A stretch of 64,000 bases of DNA from assembly GCA_910584525.1 (NCBI GenBank), contig CAJUAT010000002.1, positions 29,183 through 93,182 on the forward strand. The letters run 5' to 3'. Shown in pieces: positions 56,080 to 64,000 of the stretch. The notes under the pieces were generated by a model. That model did not search any database and had not been told where the DNA came from. It saw nothing but the letters and a program-made list of their open reading frames with translations. Source of the DNA: an uncultured Muribaculaceae bacterium (GTDB lineage Bacteria > Bacteroidota > Bacteroidia > Bacteroidales > Muribaculaceae). The position numbers and the translations under genes were made by a program. The stretch's first letter is position 1. Each line of letters starts with the position of its first letter.

Positions 56080-57222
56080 ATGGAAGACATGAAAGAGAAA
56101 GTGGCCAAAGCGTTCAAGGAGCGCTTTGGCCAGCAAGGAACGACATATGCATCATCAGGCCGCATCAACCTTATCGGCGAGCATACCGATTATAACGGGG
56201 GCTTCGTATTCCCGGGAGCCATCGACAAGGGTATCTGGGCGGAGCTTGCCGCCAACGGCCTCGAGAAATGCAGGGTATACTCCATGGACCTTGACGACTA
56301 TGCCGAGTTCGGTCTTAAAGAGGAAGATGCTCCGAGCCAGGGGTGGGCACGCTACGTGTTCGGCGTATGCCGCGAGATTCAGAAACGTGGCGGCAAGGTT
56401 GAAGGTTTCGACGCTGTATTCGCCGGCAATGTGCCGTTAGGCGCCGGCCTCAGCTCGTCGGCAGCCCTGGAAAGCTGCTTCGCCTTCGCCCTGAACGACA
56501 TGTTCAACAACAATGTGATAAGCAAGTTTGACCTTGCCCGTATCGGACAGAGCACCGAGCATAACTATTGCGGCGTGAACTGCGGCATCATGGACCAGTT
56601 CGCAAGCGTCTTCGGCCGCAAGGGACATCTGATGCGTCTCGATTGCCGCTCGATGGAATACGAATATTTCCCTTTCGATCCGAAGGAGTACCGTCTGGTG
56701 CTTGTGGACTCGCGTGTGAAACACGAGCTCAAGGATTCTCCCTACAACAAGCGTCGTGAGAGCTGCGAGCGGGTAGCCTCGCGTCTGGGCATGGAGACAC
56801 TGCGCGACGCCACTATGGAGCAGCTCGACGCCATCAAGGGCGACATCTCCGCCGAGGATTATTTCCGAGCCAAATTCGTGATCGAGGAGAAGGATCGTGT
56901 ACTCGCCGTCTGCGACGCCCTTGAAAAGGGCGATTACGAGACTGTCGGCAAGAAGATGTACGAGACCCACAGGGGTCTGTCGAAAGACTATGAGGTAAGC
57001 TGTGAGGAACTCGACTTCCTCAACGACATAGCCAAGGAATGCGGCGTAACCGGCTCGCGCATAATGGGCGGCGGTTTCGGCGGCTGTACTATCAACCTTG
57101 TGCCCGACGGACTGCATGACAGCTTCATAGCCGAGGCTAAGGCCCGCTTCAACGAGAAGTATGGCCATGAGCCTATGGTTTATGACGTGGTCATCTCCGA
57201 TGGCGCACGCAAATGTGAGTGA
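56080..57222 (+). CDS. galK: Galactokinase
   Basis: 380 residues, GHMP kinase that makes galactose 1-phosphate. Motifs: GRINLIGEHTDYNGGFVFPG (galactose site), GNVPLGAGLSSSAALESCFA (ATP site), CGIMDQFASVFGRKGHLMRL (catalytic Asp) and GSRIMGGGFGGCTINLV. Stop overlaps a GTG that could start galM. Together with the GH2 enzyme and galM this forms a lactose/galactoside-use unit; galT and galE are not in the window. Confidence 0.96.
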   Translation: MEDMKEKVAKAFKERFGQQGTTYASSGRINLIGEHTDYNGGFVFPGAIDKGIWAELAANGLEKCRVYSMDLDDYAEFGLKEEDAPSQGWARYVFGVCREIQKRGGKVEGFDAVFAGNVPLGAGLSSSAALESCFAFALNDMFNNNVISKFDLARIGQSTEHNYCGVNCGIMDQFASVFGRKGHLMRLDCRSMEYEYFPFDPKEYRLVLVDSRVKHELKDSPYNKRRESCERVASRLGMETLRDATMEQLDAIKGDISAEDYFRAKFVIEEKDRVLAVCDALEKGDYETVGKKMYETHRGLSKDYEVSCEELDFLNDIAKECGVTGSRIMGGGFGGCTINLVPDGLHDSFIAEAKARFNEKYGHEPMVYDVVISDGARKCE

Positions 57223-57224
57223 CT

Positions 57225-58271
57225 ATGAACATCTCTGAAAGAACATTCCCGAGCACCAAAGGCGACATCAGCGTCTTCAAGCTCGAGAACCGCAGCGGAG
57301 CATGGGTGGAGCTCTCCACCCTCGGCGCCGGTGTTGTGGGGCTGGCAGTCCCCGACCGTAACGGCTCTATCGGCGAAGTGGCGCTCGGTTACGCCAACCC
57401 CGCCGACTATCTCTACGACGGCCCTTGCATGGGCAAATGTCCCGGAAGATATGCCAACCGTATCGCCAACGGTCATCTCGAAGTGGACGGCAAAGCATAT
57501 CAGCTGGCCATCAACAATGGCCCCAACGCGCTGCACGGCGGCCCCGAAGGGTTCCAGAACCGTATATGGCAGGCCCGTCGGCTCCCCGACGGCGTGGAGT
57601 TCTCATATGTCAGCAAGGATGGCGAGGAGAATTATCCCGGCACCCTTACCCTCAAGGCCACATACACCTGGAGCGAGGATAATATGCTCACTCTGCGCAT
57701 GGAGGCCGTGACCGACAGCAGGACGGTGGTCAACATCACCAACCATTCCTACTGGAATCTTGCGGGCAAGGACAGCGGCAGCGTGCTCGACCATGAGATG
57801 AAGCTGGCCGCCGACAAGTGGCTCCCCACCGACATGACGCAGATTCCTACCGGCGAACTCGCCGATGTGGCCGACACGCCGATGGACTTCCGCGACTTCA
57901 AGACCCTCGGCCGCGACATAAAGGCTGACTTCGAGGCTCTGAAAATCGGCAAGGGTTACGACCACTGCTGGGCTATCCGCGACTGGGAGCCGGGCAGGAT
58001 GGTGGCGGACGCCGTTGTGCTGCGCGACTCCCGTTCCGGCCGTGTACTGAGCATCGACTCCGACCAGCCCGGCGTGCAGATATATACCGGCAACTGGCTC
58101 GACGGCTCTCCCGAGAACTGCGACGGCCGTCCCTACCGCGACTATGACGGCGTGGCCATAGAGATGCAGGGATTCCCAGACGCTCCCAACAAGCCTCAGT
58201 TCCCCTCGCAGTCGCTCGCTCCCGGAGAGGTGTATGTCCGTACCATCAGGTTCCGCTTCTCTGCCGAATAA
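57225..58271 (+). CDS. galM: Aldose 1-epimerase (galactose mutarotase)
   Basis: 348 residues from the ATG at 57225; a GTG at 57219 overlapping the galK stop is also possible and adds two residues. Interconverts alpha- and beta-galactose. Motifs: CPGRYANRIANGHLEVDGK, NNGPNALHGGPEGFQNRIW (His), VVNITNHSYWNLAGKDSG (His) and AIEMQGFPDAPNKPQFPS (Glu). No signal peptide, so cytoplasmic. Followed by a strong terminator. Confidence 0.95.
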   Translation: MNISERTFPSTKGDISVFKLENRSGAWVELSTLGAGVVGLAVPDRNGSIGEVALGYANPADYLYDGPCMGKCPGRYANRIANGHLEVDGKAYQLAINNGPNALHGGPEGFQNRIWQARRLPDGVEFSYVSKDGEENYPGTLTLKATYTWSEDNMLTLRMEAVTDSRTVVNITNHSYWNLAGKDSGSVLDHEMKLAADKWLPTDMTQIPTGELADVADTPMDFRDFKTLGRDIKADFEALKIGKGYDHCWAIRDWEPGRMVADAVVLRDSRSGRVLSIDSDQPGVQIYTGNWLDGSPENCDGRPYRDYDGVAIEMQGFPDAPNKPQFPSQSLAPGEVYVRTIRFRFSAE

Positions 58272-58285
58272 CCTTCCCCCCAATC

Positions 58286-58333
58286 ATAGAGCGGGCCGTA
58301 TCCCTCCCGGATGCGGCCCGCTCTATTTTCCTT
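58286..58333 (+). terminator. Terminator of the beta-galactosidase-galK-galM unit
   Basis: An 18-bp stem with one T-G pair (58286-58303 with 58309-58326), 5-base loop, then TTTCCTTT. Confidence 0.8.
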
Positions 58334-58355
58334 TATTCATGCGGCCTGACCGGGC

Positions 58356-58376
58356 TTGTACATATATTGTACATAT
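58356..58376. promoter_or_regulatory. Paired TTGTACATAT sites upstream of the LRR gene
   Basis: TTGTACATAT occurs at 58356-58365 and 58367-58376, 11 bases apart, each holding the palindrome TGTACA. They lie just upstream of the putative -33 region, a place typical of regulator sites. Confidence 0.5.
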
Positions 58377-58382
58377 GCTTTT

Positions 58383-58414
58383 TTAGTCTGCGATGCGCTT
58401 TTTTCATAATTTTG
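58383..58414 (+). promoter_or_regulatory. Promoter of the LRR gene
   Basis: TAATTTTG at 58407-58414 matches the -7 box; the -33 region is T-rich without a clear TTTG. The ATG is 22 bases further, so the leader is very short. Confidence 0.55.
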
Positions 58415-58435
58415 CCGCTCAAAACAAAAGCATTT

Positions 58436-59704
58436 ATGAAAGCACTATCCAAGCTGATTCTTTTTGTGGCGGCATTCATCAGTGTCGTGCCCGTCCGGGG
58501 TGCCACAGAGGTCTCCATCTACCATTACGAGAATGTGCAGTTTGTCTATCGCGTCAACCTCACCGACAAGATAGCGAAACTATGGTATGTCTATGACCGT
58601 AACGACAAAAAGGTAAAGACCATGGAGATTCCCTCCAAGATCAAATACACCAAAGGGGGCACCACCTACACTCTCACGGTAACCAAGATTGCCGAGAACG
58701 CCTTCGGAGATGCCCAGGCCGTTAACATCACCATACCCAATACGGTGACTGAAATCGGCGACGCCGCCTTTTCACAAGGGTATACCAAGCTTGTGAACAT
58801 ACCCACAAAAGTCGAGGTGATCGGAGAATCCGCCTACTCGGACTGCTCCGGGCTGGGCAATGTGAAGATCCCGGCCACATGCCGTAAGATCGGCCATTTC
58901 GCATTTGCAAAGTCAAAGATGAGTTCGCTGGCGATAGCCGACGGCGATGTACCCCTCACGATAGGCCAGGGTGCCTTCATGCAATCGAATGTCACCAAGG
59001 TAACACTTCCAATGCGTCTCACCTCCATGGGCAACCGTGCTTTCTCGCGATGCTCCTCTCTGCAGGAAGCTCATATCTATGGCGTGAAACTTATCGACGA
59101 CTGGTCGTTTGAGGAATGTACATCGCTGACCACCGTCACCATAGGGAGTGGTGTCACAGAGATTGGCTTCCTCGCCTTTGCGGAATGTCCGCGTCTCGCC
59201 AACATCTCCTGGCCTACCTCCGTGACTGTCATCGGTGACGGAGCCTTTCAGGGATGCACCAGCCTCTCCGGCATGAATTTCCTTCCCGGCATACAGTCGA
59301 TAGGCCAGGCTGCCTTCTCCACATGCACGGCTATGACGTATCTCACATTCCCAGCCTCGCTGAAATCGTTAGGATATGCCGCTTTTGCCCATTGCGACGC
59401 TCTGAAGAGTGTGAAGTCTGAGGCTCCCACCCCTCCCGCAGCCTATGAGAACTCTTTCCCCGACTGTGTCAAAAACATCACCCTCGACATCAACACTGCC
59501 TGGATACCGGCCTACCGCAATGCTGATGGATGGAGCAAATTCCAATATCTGACCACCGGAGTGGATGACGCCGGCATCGACACCCCCGCCGATGATGTGA
59601 AATGGTATGACCTCCATGGCAATCAAGTCGTCCCCGACCATCTCTCCAAAGGAATTTACATCCGCATCGCCAACGACAAAGCATCCAAAGTATCCATCCC
59701 CTGA
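58436..59704 (+). CDS. BspA-type leucine-rich repeat surface protein
   Basis: 422 residues from the ATG at 58436 (MKALSKLILFVAAFISVVPV), which gives a signal peptide; the frame opens earlier at 58367 but crosses the promoter. Central LRR_5 repeats such as IAENAFGDAQAVNITIPNTV and VTEIGDAAFSQGYTKLVNIP recur about every 23 residues. The end (WYDLHGNQVVPDHLSKGIYI) is a short type A sorting-like tail, suggesting type IX export. BspA-like proteins bind host or bacterial surfaces in other species; role here unknown. Confidence 0.85.
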   Translation: MKALSKLILFVAAFISVVPVRGATEVSIYHYENVQFVYRVNLTDKIAKLWYVYDRNDKKVKTMEIPSKIKYTKGGTTYTLTVTKIAENAFGDAQAVNITIPNTVTEIGDAAFSQGYTKLVNIPTKVEVIGESAYSDCSGLGNVKIPATCRKIGHFAFAKSKMSSLAIADGDVPLTIGQGAFMQSNVTKVTLPMRLTSMGNRAFSRCSSLQEAHIYGVKLIDDWSFEECTSLTTVTIGSGVTEIGFLAFAECPRLANISWPTSVTVIGDGAFQGCTSLSGMNFLPGIQSIGQAAFSTCTAMTYLTFPASLKSLGYAAFAHCDALKSVKSEAPTPPAAYENSFPDCVKNITLDINTAWIPAYRNADGWSKFQYLTTGVDDAGIDTPADDVKWYDLHGNQVVPDHLSKGIYIRIANDKASKVSIP

Positions 59705-59729
59705 CAACCATAACAAAACCTAAACAAAC

Positions 59730-59770
59730 ACCCCGGGCAGCGGGAATCGATGATTCCTGCTGCCCGGGGT
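59730..59770. terminator. Long hairpin between convergent genes
   Basis: A 19-bp stem with one G-T pair (59730-59748 with 59752-59770) and a 3-base loop. Reading leftward a T-rich tract follows, so it probably ends the CoA-transferase transcript; it may also stop the LRR transcript. Confidence 0.7.
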
Positions 59771-59854
59771 CATATTATCAGGACCCAACGGGTCGTCGGC
59801 CATAGCCTGGGCTATGGGCGGTGATGACGTGTCCGGAAATCCGGATATGTCGGA

Positions 59855-61345
59855 TTATTTATAGGAGGCGTTGTGCATGTCGCCCGTCTCCATGAATGCC
59901 TGATGGAATGCGAAGGCATCCTTGAGGCTGTGCTGCGTATGGAATCCCTTGCCCTCGGTGAGCTTGAGATAATCCCACATGAGCTGCTTGTAGTCGGGAT
60001 GCACGCAGTTCTCGATGATGGTCTGCGCACGCTGTATGGGACTCTTGCCGCGCAGGTCGGCAACGCCCTGCTCCGTGGCAAGGATCTTCACGGAATGCTC
60101 GCTGTGGTCAAGATGCGATACCATAGGTACTATCGTGGAAATCTTGCCTCCCTTCTGGATTGACGGGCAGCTGAAAATCGACAGATAGGCATTGCGGCTG
60201 AAGTCGGCTGAACCGCCGATGCCGTTCATCATCTTGGTGCCAAGCACATGAGTGGAGTTGACATTGCCGAAGATATCGGCTTCAAGGGCCGTGTTCATGG
60301 CAATCAGACCGAGACGGCGCACAACCTCCGGGCTGTTGGAAATCTCGCCGGGACGCATCACGATCTTGTCGCGGAAGAAATCGATGTTGTCCATGAAGTG
60401 GAGCATGGCATCGTCGCTGAAAGTCAGCGCACATGTCGACGCAAAGCGGCACTTACCCTCCTCCATCAGCGTCATCACGGCATCCTGAATCACCTCCGTG
60501 TACATCTCGAACTGGGGAATCTCGGGATTCTCGCCCAGACCGTAAAGGACAGCGTTGGCCACATTGCCCACACCGCTCTGGATGGGAAGGAACTCCTTGG
60601 GAATACGGCCGGCACGGAGCTCATGCACGAGGAACTCGCAGATGTTGTCGCCGATTTTCTGTGTAAGCTCGTCGGGGCTGGTGAAGGGTTTGATGCTTTC
60701 GGAAGCATTGGAGGGCACTACGCCCACAATCTTCTTGGGGTCGATATGAAGTACGGTGTCGCCGATACGGTCAGAGGGTTTGTAGATGGGAATCTCGCGA
60801 CGGTGAGGAGGATCCATGGGCACGTAGTTGTCGTGGAAGCCACGGAAAGAATTGTGATAATAGCTCGAATACTCTATGATCACCTTCTTGGCCATGTGCG
60901 CGAGCGTGGGGCTCATGCCGAGACCTGCGCCGAGAATCACGTCGCCATTGGGGCTCATCTCGGTGGCCTCGATGATAGCCACGTCAATGTCGCCGAAGAA
61001 GCCGTAACGCAGATCCTGCGACACATGGCTGAGATGGGAGTCGAAGTAATGTATGTCGTGATTGTTGACGCGGTTGCGGCAATCCTTGTGGCTCTGATAG
61101 GGGGTACGCATGTTTATGGCGTTGGCACGCGACAGCTCGCCGTCTACATGGTCGTTGGTCGACGCTCCGGTGTAGAGGTTGATCTTGAATTCCTCGCCGT
61201 TTTCATGGGACTTCTGGGCACGTTCTGCCAAGGCTACTGTTACAACTTTAGGCGTTCCTGATGCCGTAAAGCCCGACAACCCGATGTTGTCGCCGTTCTT
61301 GATCAACGCAGCAGCTTCCTCTGCTGTGATAAAAGGTATGCTCAT
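59855..61345 (-). CDS. Acetyl-CoA hydrolase/transferase family protein (likely succinate CoA-transferase)
   Basis: 496 residues, typical of class I CoA-transferases. Blocks seen: SIPFITAEEAAALIKNGDNI, NIGLSGFTASGTPKVVTVAL, QSGVGNVANAVLYGLGENP, NTALEADIFGNVNSTHVLG (catalytic Glu probably here), MNGIGGSADFSRNAYLSIF. Family members move CoA between acetyl-CoA or propionyl-CoA and succinate, fitting succinate/propionate fermentation. Single-gene unit, divergent from miaB. Confidence 0.88.
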   Translation of the reverse strand: MSIPFITAEEAAALIKNGDNIGLSGFTASGTPKVVTVALAERAQKSHENGEEFKINLYTGASTNDHVDGELSRANAINMRTPYQSHKDCRNRVNNHDIHYFDSHLSHVSQDLRYGFFGDIDVAIIEATEMSPNGDVILGAGLGMSPTLAHMAKKVIIEYSSYYHNSFRGFHDNYVPMDPPHRREIPIYKPSDRIGDTVLHIDPKKIVGVVPSNASESIKPFTSPDELTQKIGDNICEFLVHELRAGRIPKEFLPIQSGVGNVANAVLYGLGENPEIPQFEMYTEVIQDAVMTLMEEGKCRFASTCALTFSDDAMLHFMDNIDFFRDKIVMRPGEISNSPEVVRRLGLIAMNTALEADIFGNVNSTHVLGTKMMNGIGGSADFSRNAYLSIFSCPSIQKGGKISTIVPMVSHLDHSEHSVKILATEQGVADLRGKSPIQRAQTIIENCVHPDYKQLMWDYLKLTEGKGFHTQHSLKDAFAFHQAFMETGDMHNASYK

Positions 61346-61419
61346 TGTCGTTTATTAGATTTAAGAGAGGCCATCTAAAATTTCCTGCCCTACAATTATA
61401 CTGTAAAACATATTTTTAC

Positions 61420-61427
61420 TATATTTG
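61420..61427 (+). promoter_or_regulatory. Possible -7 box for miaB
   Basis: TATATTTG matches TAnnTTTG, 75 bases upstream of the ATG. No clear -33 TTTG at 19-21 bases. Confidence 0.35.
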
Positions 61428-61502
61428 CAGTGTCCGGAAAGTCCAGACTCCCTCAATTGGAATTTCTGCACAAATTTATAAAAAATATGCAATAACTCCA
61501 CA

Positions 61503-62870
61503 ATGACAGAGCCCTTTTTTTTACCTGAGGAGAAAAAAAATTGCACACCGCAGAAGCGAGTGCGCATAGAAACCTATGGCTGCCAGATGAATGTGGCCGA
61601 CTCGGAGGTTATAGCGGCGATGATGTCGCTGGCCGGTTACGAGCCTACCGACACCGATACGGAGGCTGCCGCCGTAATGCTCAACACCTGCTCCATCCGC
61701 GATAACGCCGAGCAGAAAATATACTCCCGGCTGGCCTACTGGAACGCCCTGCGCCGCAAGACGGGCCGCAATATCATAATAGGCGTGGTGGGCTGCATGG
61801 CCGAACGCCTCAAGGAAGAGCTCGTGGAGAAACATGGCGTAGACCTTGTGGCCGGTCCCGACGCATACCGCGAGATTCCCGACCTCATAGCCGCCGCCGA
61901 AACGGGAAATCCCGCAGTGAACGTGGAATTGTCGCTCTCGGAGACATACCGCGACATCACGCCTCGACGTCTCGCCAACGGAGTATCCGGATTCATATCC
62001 ATAATGCGCGGCTGCAACAACTTCTGTTCCTACTGCATAGTACCCTACACACGCGGACGCGAACGCTCCCGCGAGCCGGAAAGCATTCTCGCCGAACTCC
62101 GCGACCTCGCCGCCAGAGGTTTCCGGGAGGCCACCCTCCTCGGCCAGAATGTCAACTCATACCATTATGAGGATGCCGACAGCAACGTCACCGACTTCCC
62201 GGCATTGCTGCGAATGGTAGCCATGGAAGCCCCCGACATGAGGATACGCTTCACAACCTCCCATCCAAAGGATATGAGCGACAAGACTCTCGAGACCATC
62301 GCCGAATTTCCCAATCTCGCCCGACATATTCATCTGCCTGTGCAGAGCGGTTCCGACGACGTGCTCAAGAACATGAACCGCAAATATACCCGGCAGTGGT
62401 ACCTCGACCGTATAGCCGCCATCCGACGCATAATTCCCGACGCCGGAATATCCACCGACATGTTCACGGGATTCCACGACGAGTCGGAGGAGGATTTCGA
62501 GCAGACCCTCTCGCTCATGAGGGAAGTGGGGTTCGACTCCGCCTTCATGTTCAAATATTCTGAACGTCCCGGCACGTTGGCTTCAAGAACGATGCCCGAC
62601 AACATTCCCGAGGAAGTGAAGATAGAGCGCCTCAACCGTATGATAGCACTTCAGAACGAGCTGTCGCTGGAGAGCAACCGCCGCGACATGGGCAAAAGCT
62701 TCGAGGTCCTGGTGGAAGGGCCTTCCAAGCGGAATGCCGAGGAATACTGCGGCCGCACGTCGCAGAACAAGTTTGTGGTATTTCCGCGCCGGGGCGTCAA
62801 CGCCGGCGACTTCGTGAAGGTGCGCATCACCGACGCCTCGTCGGCCACATTGCGCGGTGAGGTGCTCTGA
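61503..62870 (+). CDS. miaB: tRNA-2-methylthio-N6-dimethylallyladenosine synthase
   Basis: 455 residues. Radical-SAM methylthiotransferase acting on ms2i6A37 in tRNA. UPF0004 domain with Cys in ETYGCQMNVADSEV, NTCSIRDNAEQKIY and GVVGCMAERLKEE; radical SAM CxxxCxxC in GCNNFCSYCIVPYTRGRER; C-terminal TRAM domain (FEVLVEGPSKRNAEEYCGRT). The first 13 codons hold a T8 and an A8 run that can pair. Convergent with the FecR-like gene, stops touching. Confidence 0.95.
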   Translation: MTEPFFLPEEKKNCTPQKRVRIETYGCQMNVADSEVIAAMMSLAGYEPTDTDTEAAAVMLNTCSIRDNAEQKIYSRLAYWNALRRKTGRNIIIGVVGCMAERLKEELVEKHGVDLVAGPDAYREIPDLIAAAETGNPAVNVELSLSETYRDITPRRLANGVSGFISIMRGCNNFCSYCIVPYTRGRERSREPESILAELRDLAARGFREATLLGQNVNSYHYEDADSNVTDFPALLRMVAMEAPDMRIRFTTSHPKDMSDKTLETIAEFPNLARHIHLPVQSGSDDVLKNMNRKYTRQWYLDRIAAIRRIIPDAGISTDMFTGFHDESEEDFEQTLSLMREVGFDSAFMFKYSERPGTLASRTMPDNIPEEVKIERLNRMIALQNELSLESNRRDMGKSFEVLVEGPSKRNAEEYCGRTSQNKFVVFPRRGVNAGDFVKVRITDASSATLRGEVL

Positions 62871-63710
62871 TCAGAGCACCTTCACCCACTTGTTGCGCTC
62901 CACCGCCGGGGAATCGTCAACATTGTCGTCGCCCTCCTGAAGCTCCAGAAGAAGCTCCTCAAGGTCGAAGGGGAGATCCGACATCAGCACCACCCGGCGG
63001 CTGCCGTCGCCAAGCTGCGGCCGCCAAACCATCGTCCACTCCGCACGCGGTCCCACGCTGTTGTTGAGTTCCGGAGATGTCGACGAATAGGTCTCCGCTG
63101 ATATCCCCTTGCCGTCTGTCACCCTGAATATGTTGAAATAGATGGTGTTGTCGCCCTGGTTTTCAATCACCAGATTGTCGGCACCATCCTCGGTGACATA
63201 GCGGAACTCCGCGGGGAAGATACTGTTCTGACGCGTATAGCATTCCCAGTTGCGCAGAATGGCGGCCAGAAGCTGTATGTCGGATACATAAGAGGTGTCG
63301 GAGTCGCATATTTCCAAGCCACCCCGGTTAGCAGCTCCGTCATGAGTATATATCATGTTGCCTGGCTGCGGTTTCTTAGGAAATTTATTCCCTTTGGGTC
63401 CGAATCCGCCCACTACCGTGGCGTTGTCCTTGGCCTTCCTGTTGGCATCGACCATCCTGTTGAGCACCGTGGCGCGGCCCTCCCCCTTTACGGTCAGATT
63501 CTTCTTGCGCAATTTGCTGGTCACTATCACCTCGGCACCCCGGCCGAGGTCGAGGACATCACTGGGCCTCAGTTCCATACCTTTGGTCACCGCTTTCTTC
63601 TGACCCTGCCGCTCGACAGTAGCCTTACCCTTGACTTCATATACCGCATACTGCGCATGTGCCGCAAGCATGGCTGTGGCGGCAAGAATAATCATGACAA
63701 TTCTTTGCAT
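62871..63710 (-). CDS. Secreted protein with a FecR-like N-terminal domain
   Basis: 279 residues; signal peptide MQRIVMIILAATAMLAAHA. The mature start (YAVYEVKGKATVERQGQKKA, then LDLGRGAEVIVTSKLRKKNL) has the beta pattern of FecR-type domains. The C-terminal half is unrecognised and ends with an acidic stretch (LLLELQEGDDNVDDSPAVER). Periplasmic or exported; function unknown. The stop abuts miaB with no gap. Confidence 0.65.
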   Translation of the reverse strand: MQRIVMIILAATAMLAAHAQYAVYEVKGKATVERQGQKKAVTKGMELRPSDVLDLGRGAEVIVTSKLRKKNLTVKGEGRATVLNRMVDANRKAKDNATVVGGFGPKGNKFPKKPQPGNMIYTHDGAANRGGLEICDSDTSYVSDIQLLAAILRNWECYTRQNSIFPAEFRYVTEDGADNLVIENQGDNTIYFNIFRVTDGKGISAETYSSTSPELNNSVGPRAEWTMVWRPQLGDGSRRVVLMSDLPFDLEELLLELQEGDDNVDDSPAVERNKWVKVL

Positions 63711-63745
63711 GGCGTTTCTTTTGTTGTTTCTTTCCTGAATAATCT

Positions 63746-63936
63746 GTTAGAGCGCGTTCCTTAAAATTTCGGGGCCGTAGGGGTCGCAGACTTGAGGCGA
63801 TTTTAGTCGGTTGCTGAAGGAGCATACCGAGGTATGTGACTGACAGCAAGCGGCTAAAAGCGGCCAAGTCTGCGAGGGTGAAGGTAACTTCCTCCGCGTC
63901 AAGGCCTCCGATATTGTTAAAATGCGCTCGTATAAC
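63746..63936. repeat. Palindromic repeat element 2
   Basis: Imperfect long palindrome. Outer ends GTTA-GAGCGC...TTCGGGGCC and the complement of GGCCTCCGATATTG...GTATAAC; inner arms 63784-63816 and 63844-63875 pair over about 32 positions with a few mismatches. Centre: GGAG, CATACC-GA-GGTATG (63823-63836), TGACTGA. Its 33-base left end also occurs at the lptE start. No gene is supported; together with the flanking 63937-64000, which shows nothing recognisable, it fills the gap to the right edge. Confidence 0.75.
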
Positions 63937-64000
63937 ATTTTTGTCAATGAACTCATTTAAACTTTTGTGATTTGTGAATTTTTTTAAGGAAAACCACAGC

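Noticed and set aside
60248..61261. Plus-strand open frame of 337 codons opposite the CoA-transferase
   Set aside because: Antisense shadow; composition and lack of any motif do not support coding.
63637..63867. Minus-strand 76-codon open frame running out of the FecR-like gene's upstream region
   Set aside because: It is a reading of palindromic element 2 in one frame; its similarity to the LptE N-terminus comes from the shared repeat, not from a gene.

Overview
The window looks like a chromosomal segment of a fairly GC-rich member of the Bacteroidales, plausibly of the Muribaculaceae (family placement is inference). The signs are Bacteroidota-type promoters (TTTG, 19-21 bases, then TAnnTTTG), type IX secretion sorting tails, a SusD-like protein, a DUF6242-type beta-propeller protein, and conserved Bacteroidota gene sets (sigma-54 regulator/lptE/TPR/secG; pdxJ/exbB/exbD/tonB; CBS protein/nadK). 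There is no rRNA operon, CRISPR array, prophage or intact insertion sequence.

Layout. 1-5.8 kb: envelope biogenesis (PorG-like barrel, uppS, bamA, two OmpH/Skp chaperones), then murI and a small TPR protein. 7.0-8.0 kb: an unknown gene facing left, tRNA-Leu(UAA), and a possible 48-codon ORF followed by a strong hairpin. 8.0-23.4 kb: a compact purine cluster purE-purL-purC-purM-purH-purD-folD-purB-purA-guaB-guaA, lacking purF, purK and purN; purT lies at 28.9 kb under its own promoter. 23.4-26.6 kb: a two-gene unit (small secreted protein plus an orphan SusD-like protein) behind a putative promoter that contains an 11-G tract. 26.6-31 kb: tRNA-Pro, a DUF3108 protein, a YeiH-type exporter, purT, a repeat-rich gap and tRNA-Asp. 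31-38.4 kb: aroQ, an O-methyltransferase, rbfA, a LolC/FtsX-type permease, an Lrp/AsnC regulator, a YfhO-like membrane protein, a conserved unknown and xerD. 38.5-43.3 kb: a small barrel protein, the TonB/ExbD/ExbB module with pdxJ, and the CBS-nadK pair. 43.3-53.1 kb, leftward: a T9SS-sorted subtilase, secG, a TPR protein, a 1564-residue TPR-CHAT protease-like protein, lptE and a sigma-54 activator. 53.3-58.3 kb: a secreted GH2 beta-galactosidase with galK and galM. 58.4-63.7 kb: a BspA-type LRR protein, a CoA-transferase, miaB and a FecR-like secreted protein.

Most notable. Two roughly 200-bp imperfect palindromes (53322-53530 and 63746-63936) have different arm sequences but the same central design: GGAG, a perfect 6-bp stem with a 2-base loop, then TGACYGA. 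The two stems differ while pairing is kept. A lone end of the second element overlaps the lptE start (about 51853-51885). The first element sits in the 5' leader of the beta-galactosidase gene. Together they suggest an undescribed dispersed structured repeat family. The G-tract promoter of the SusD unit is the best candidate for phase variation.
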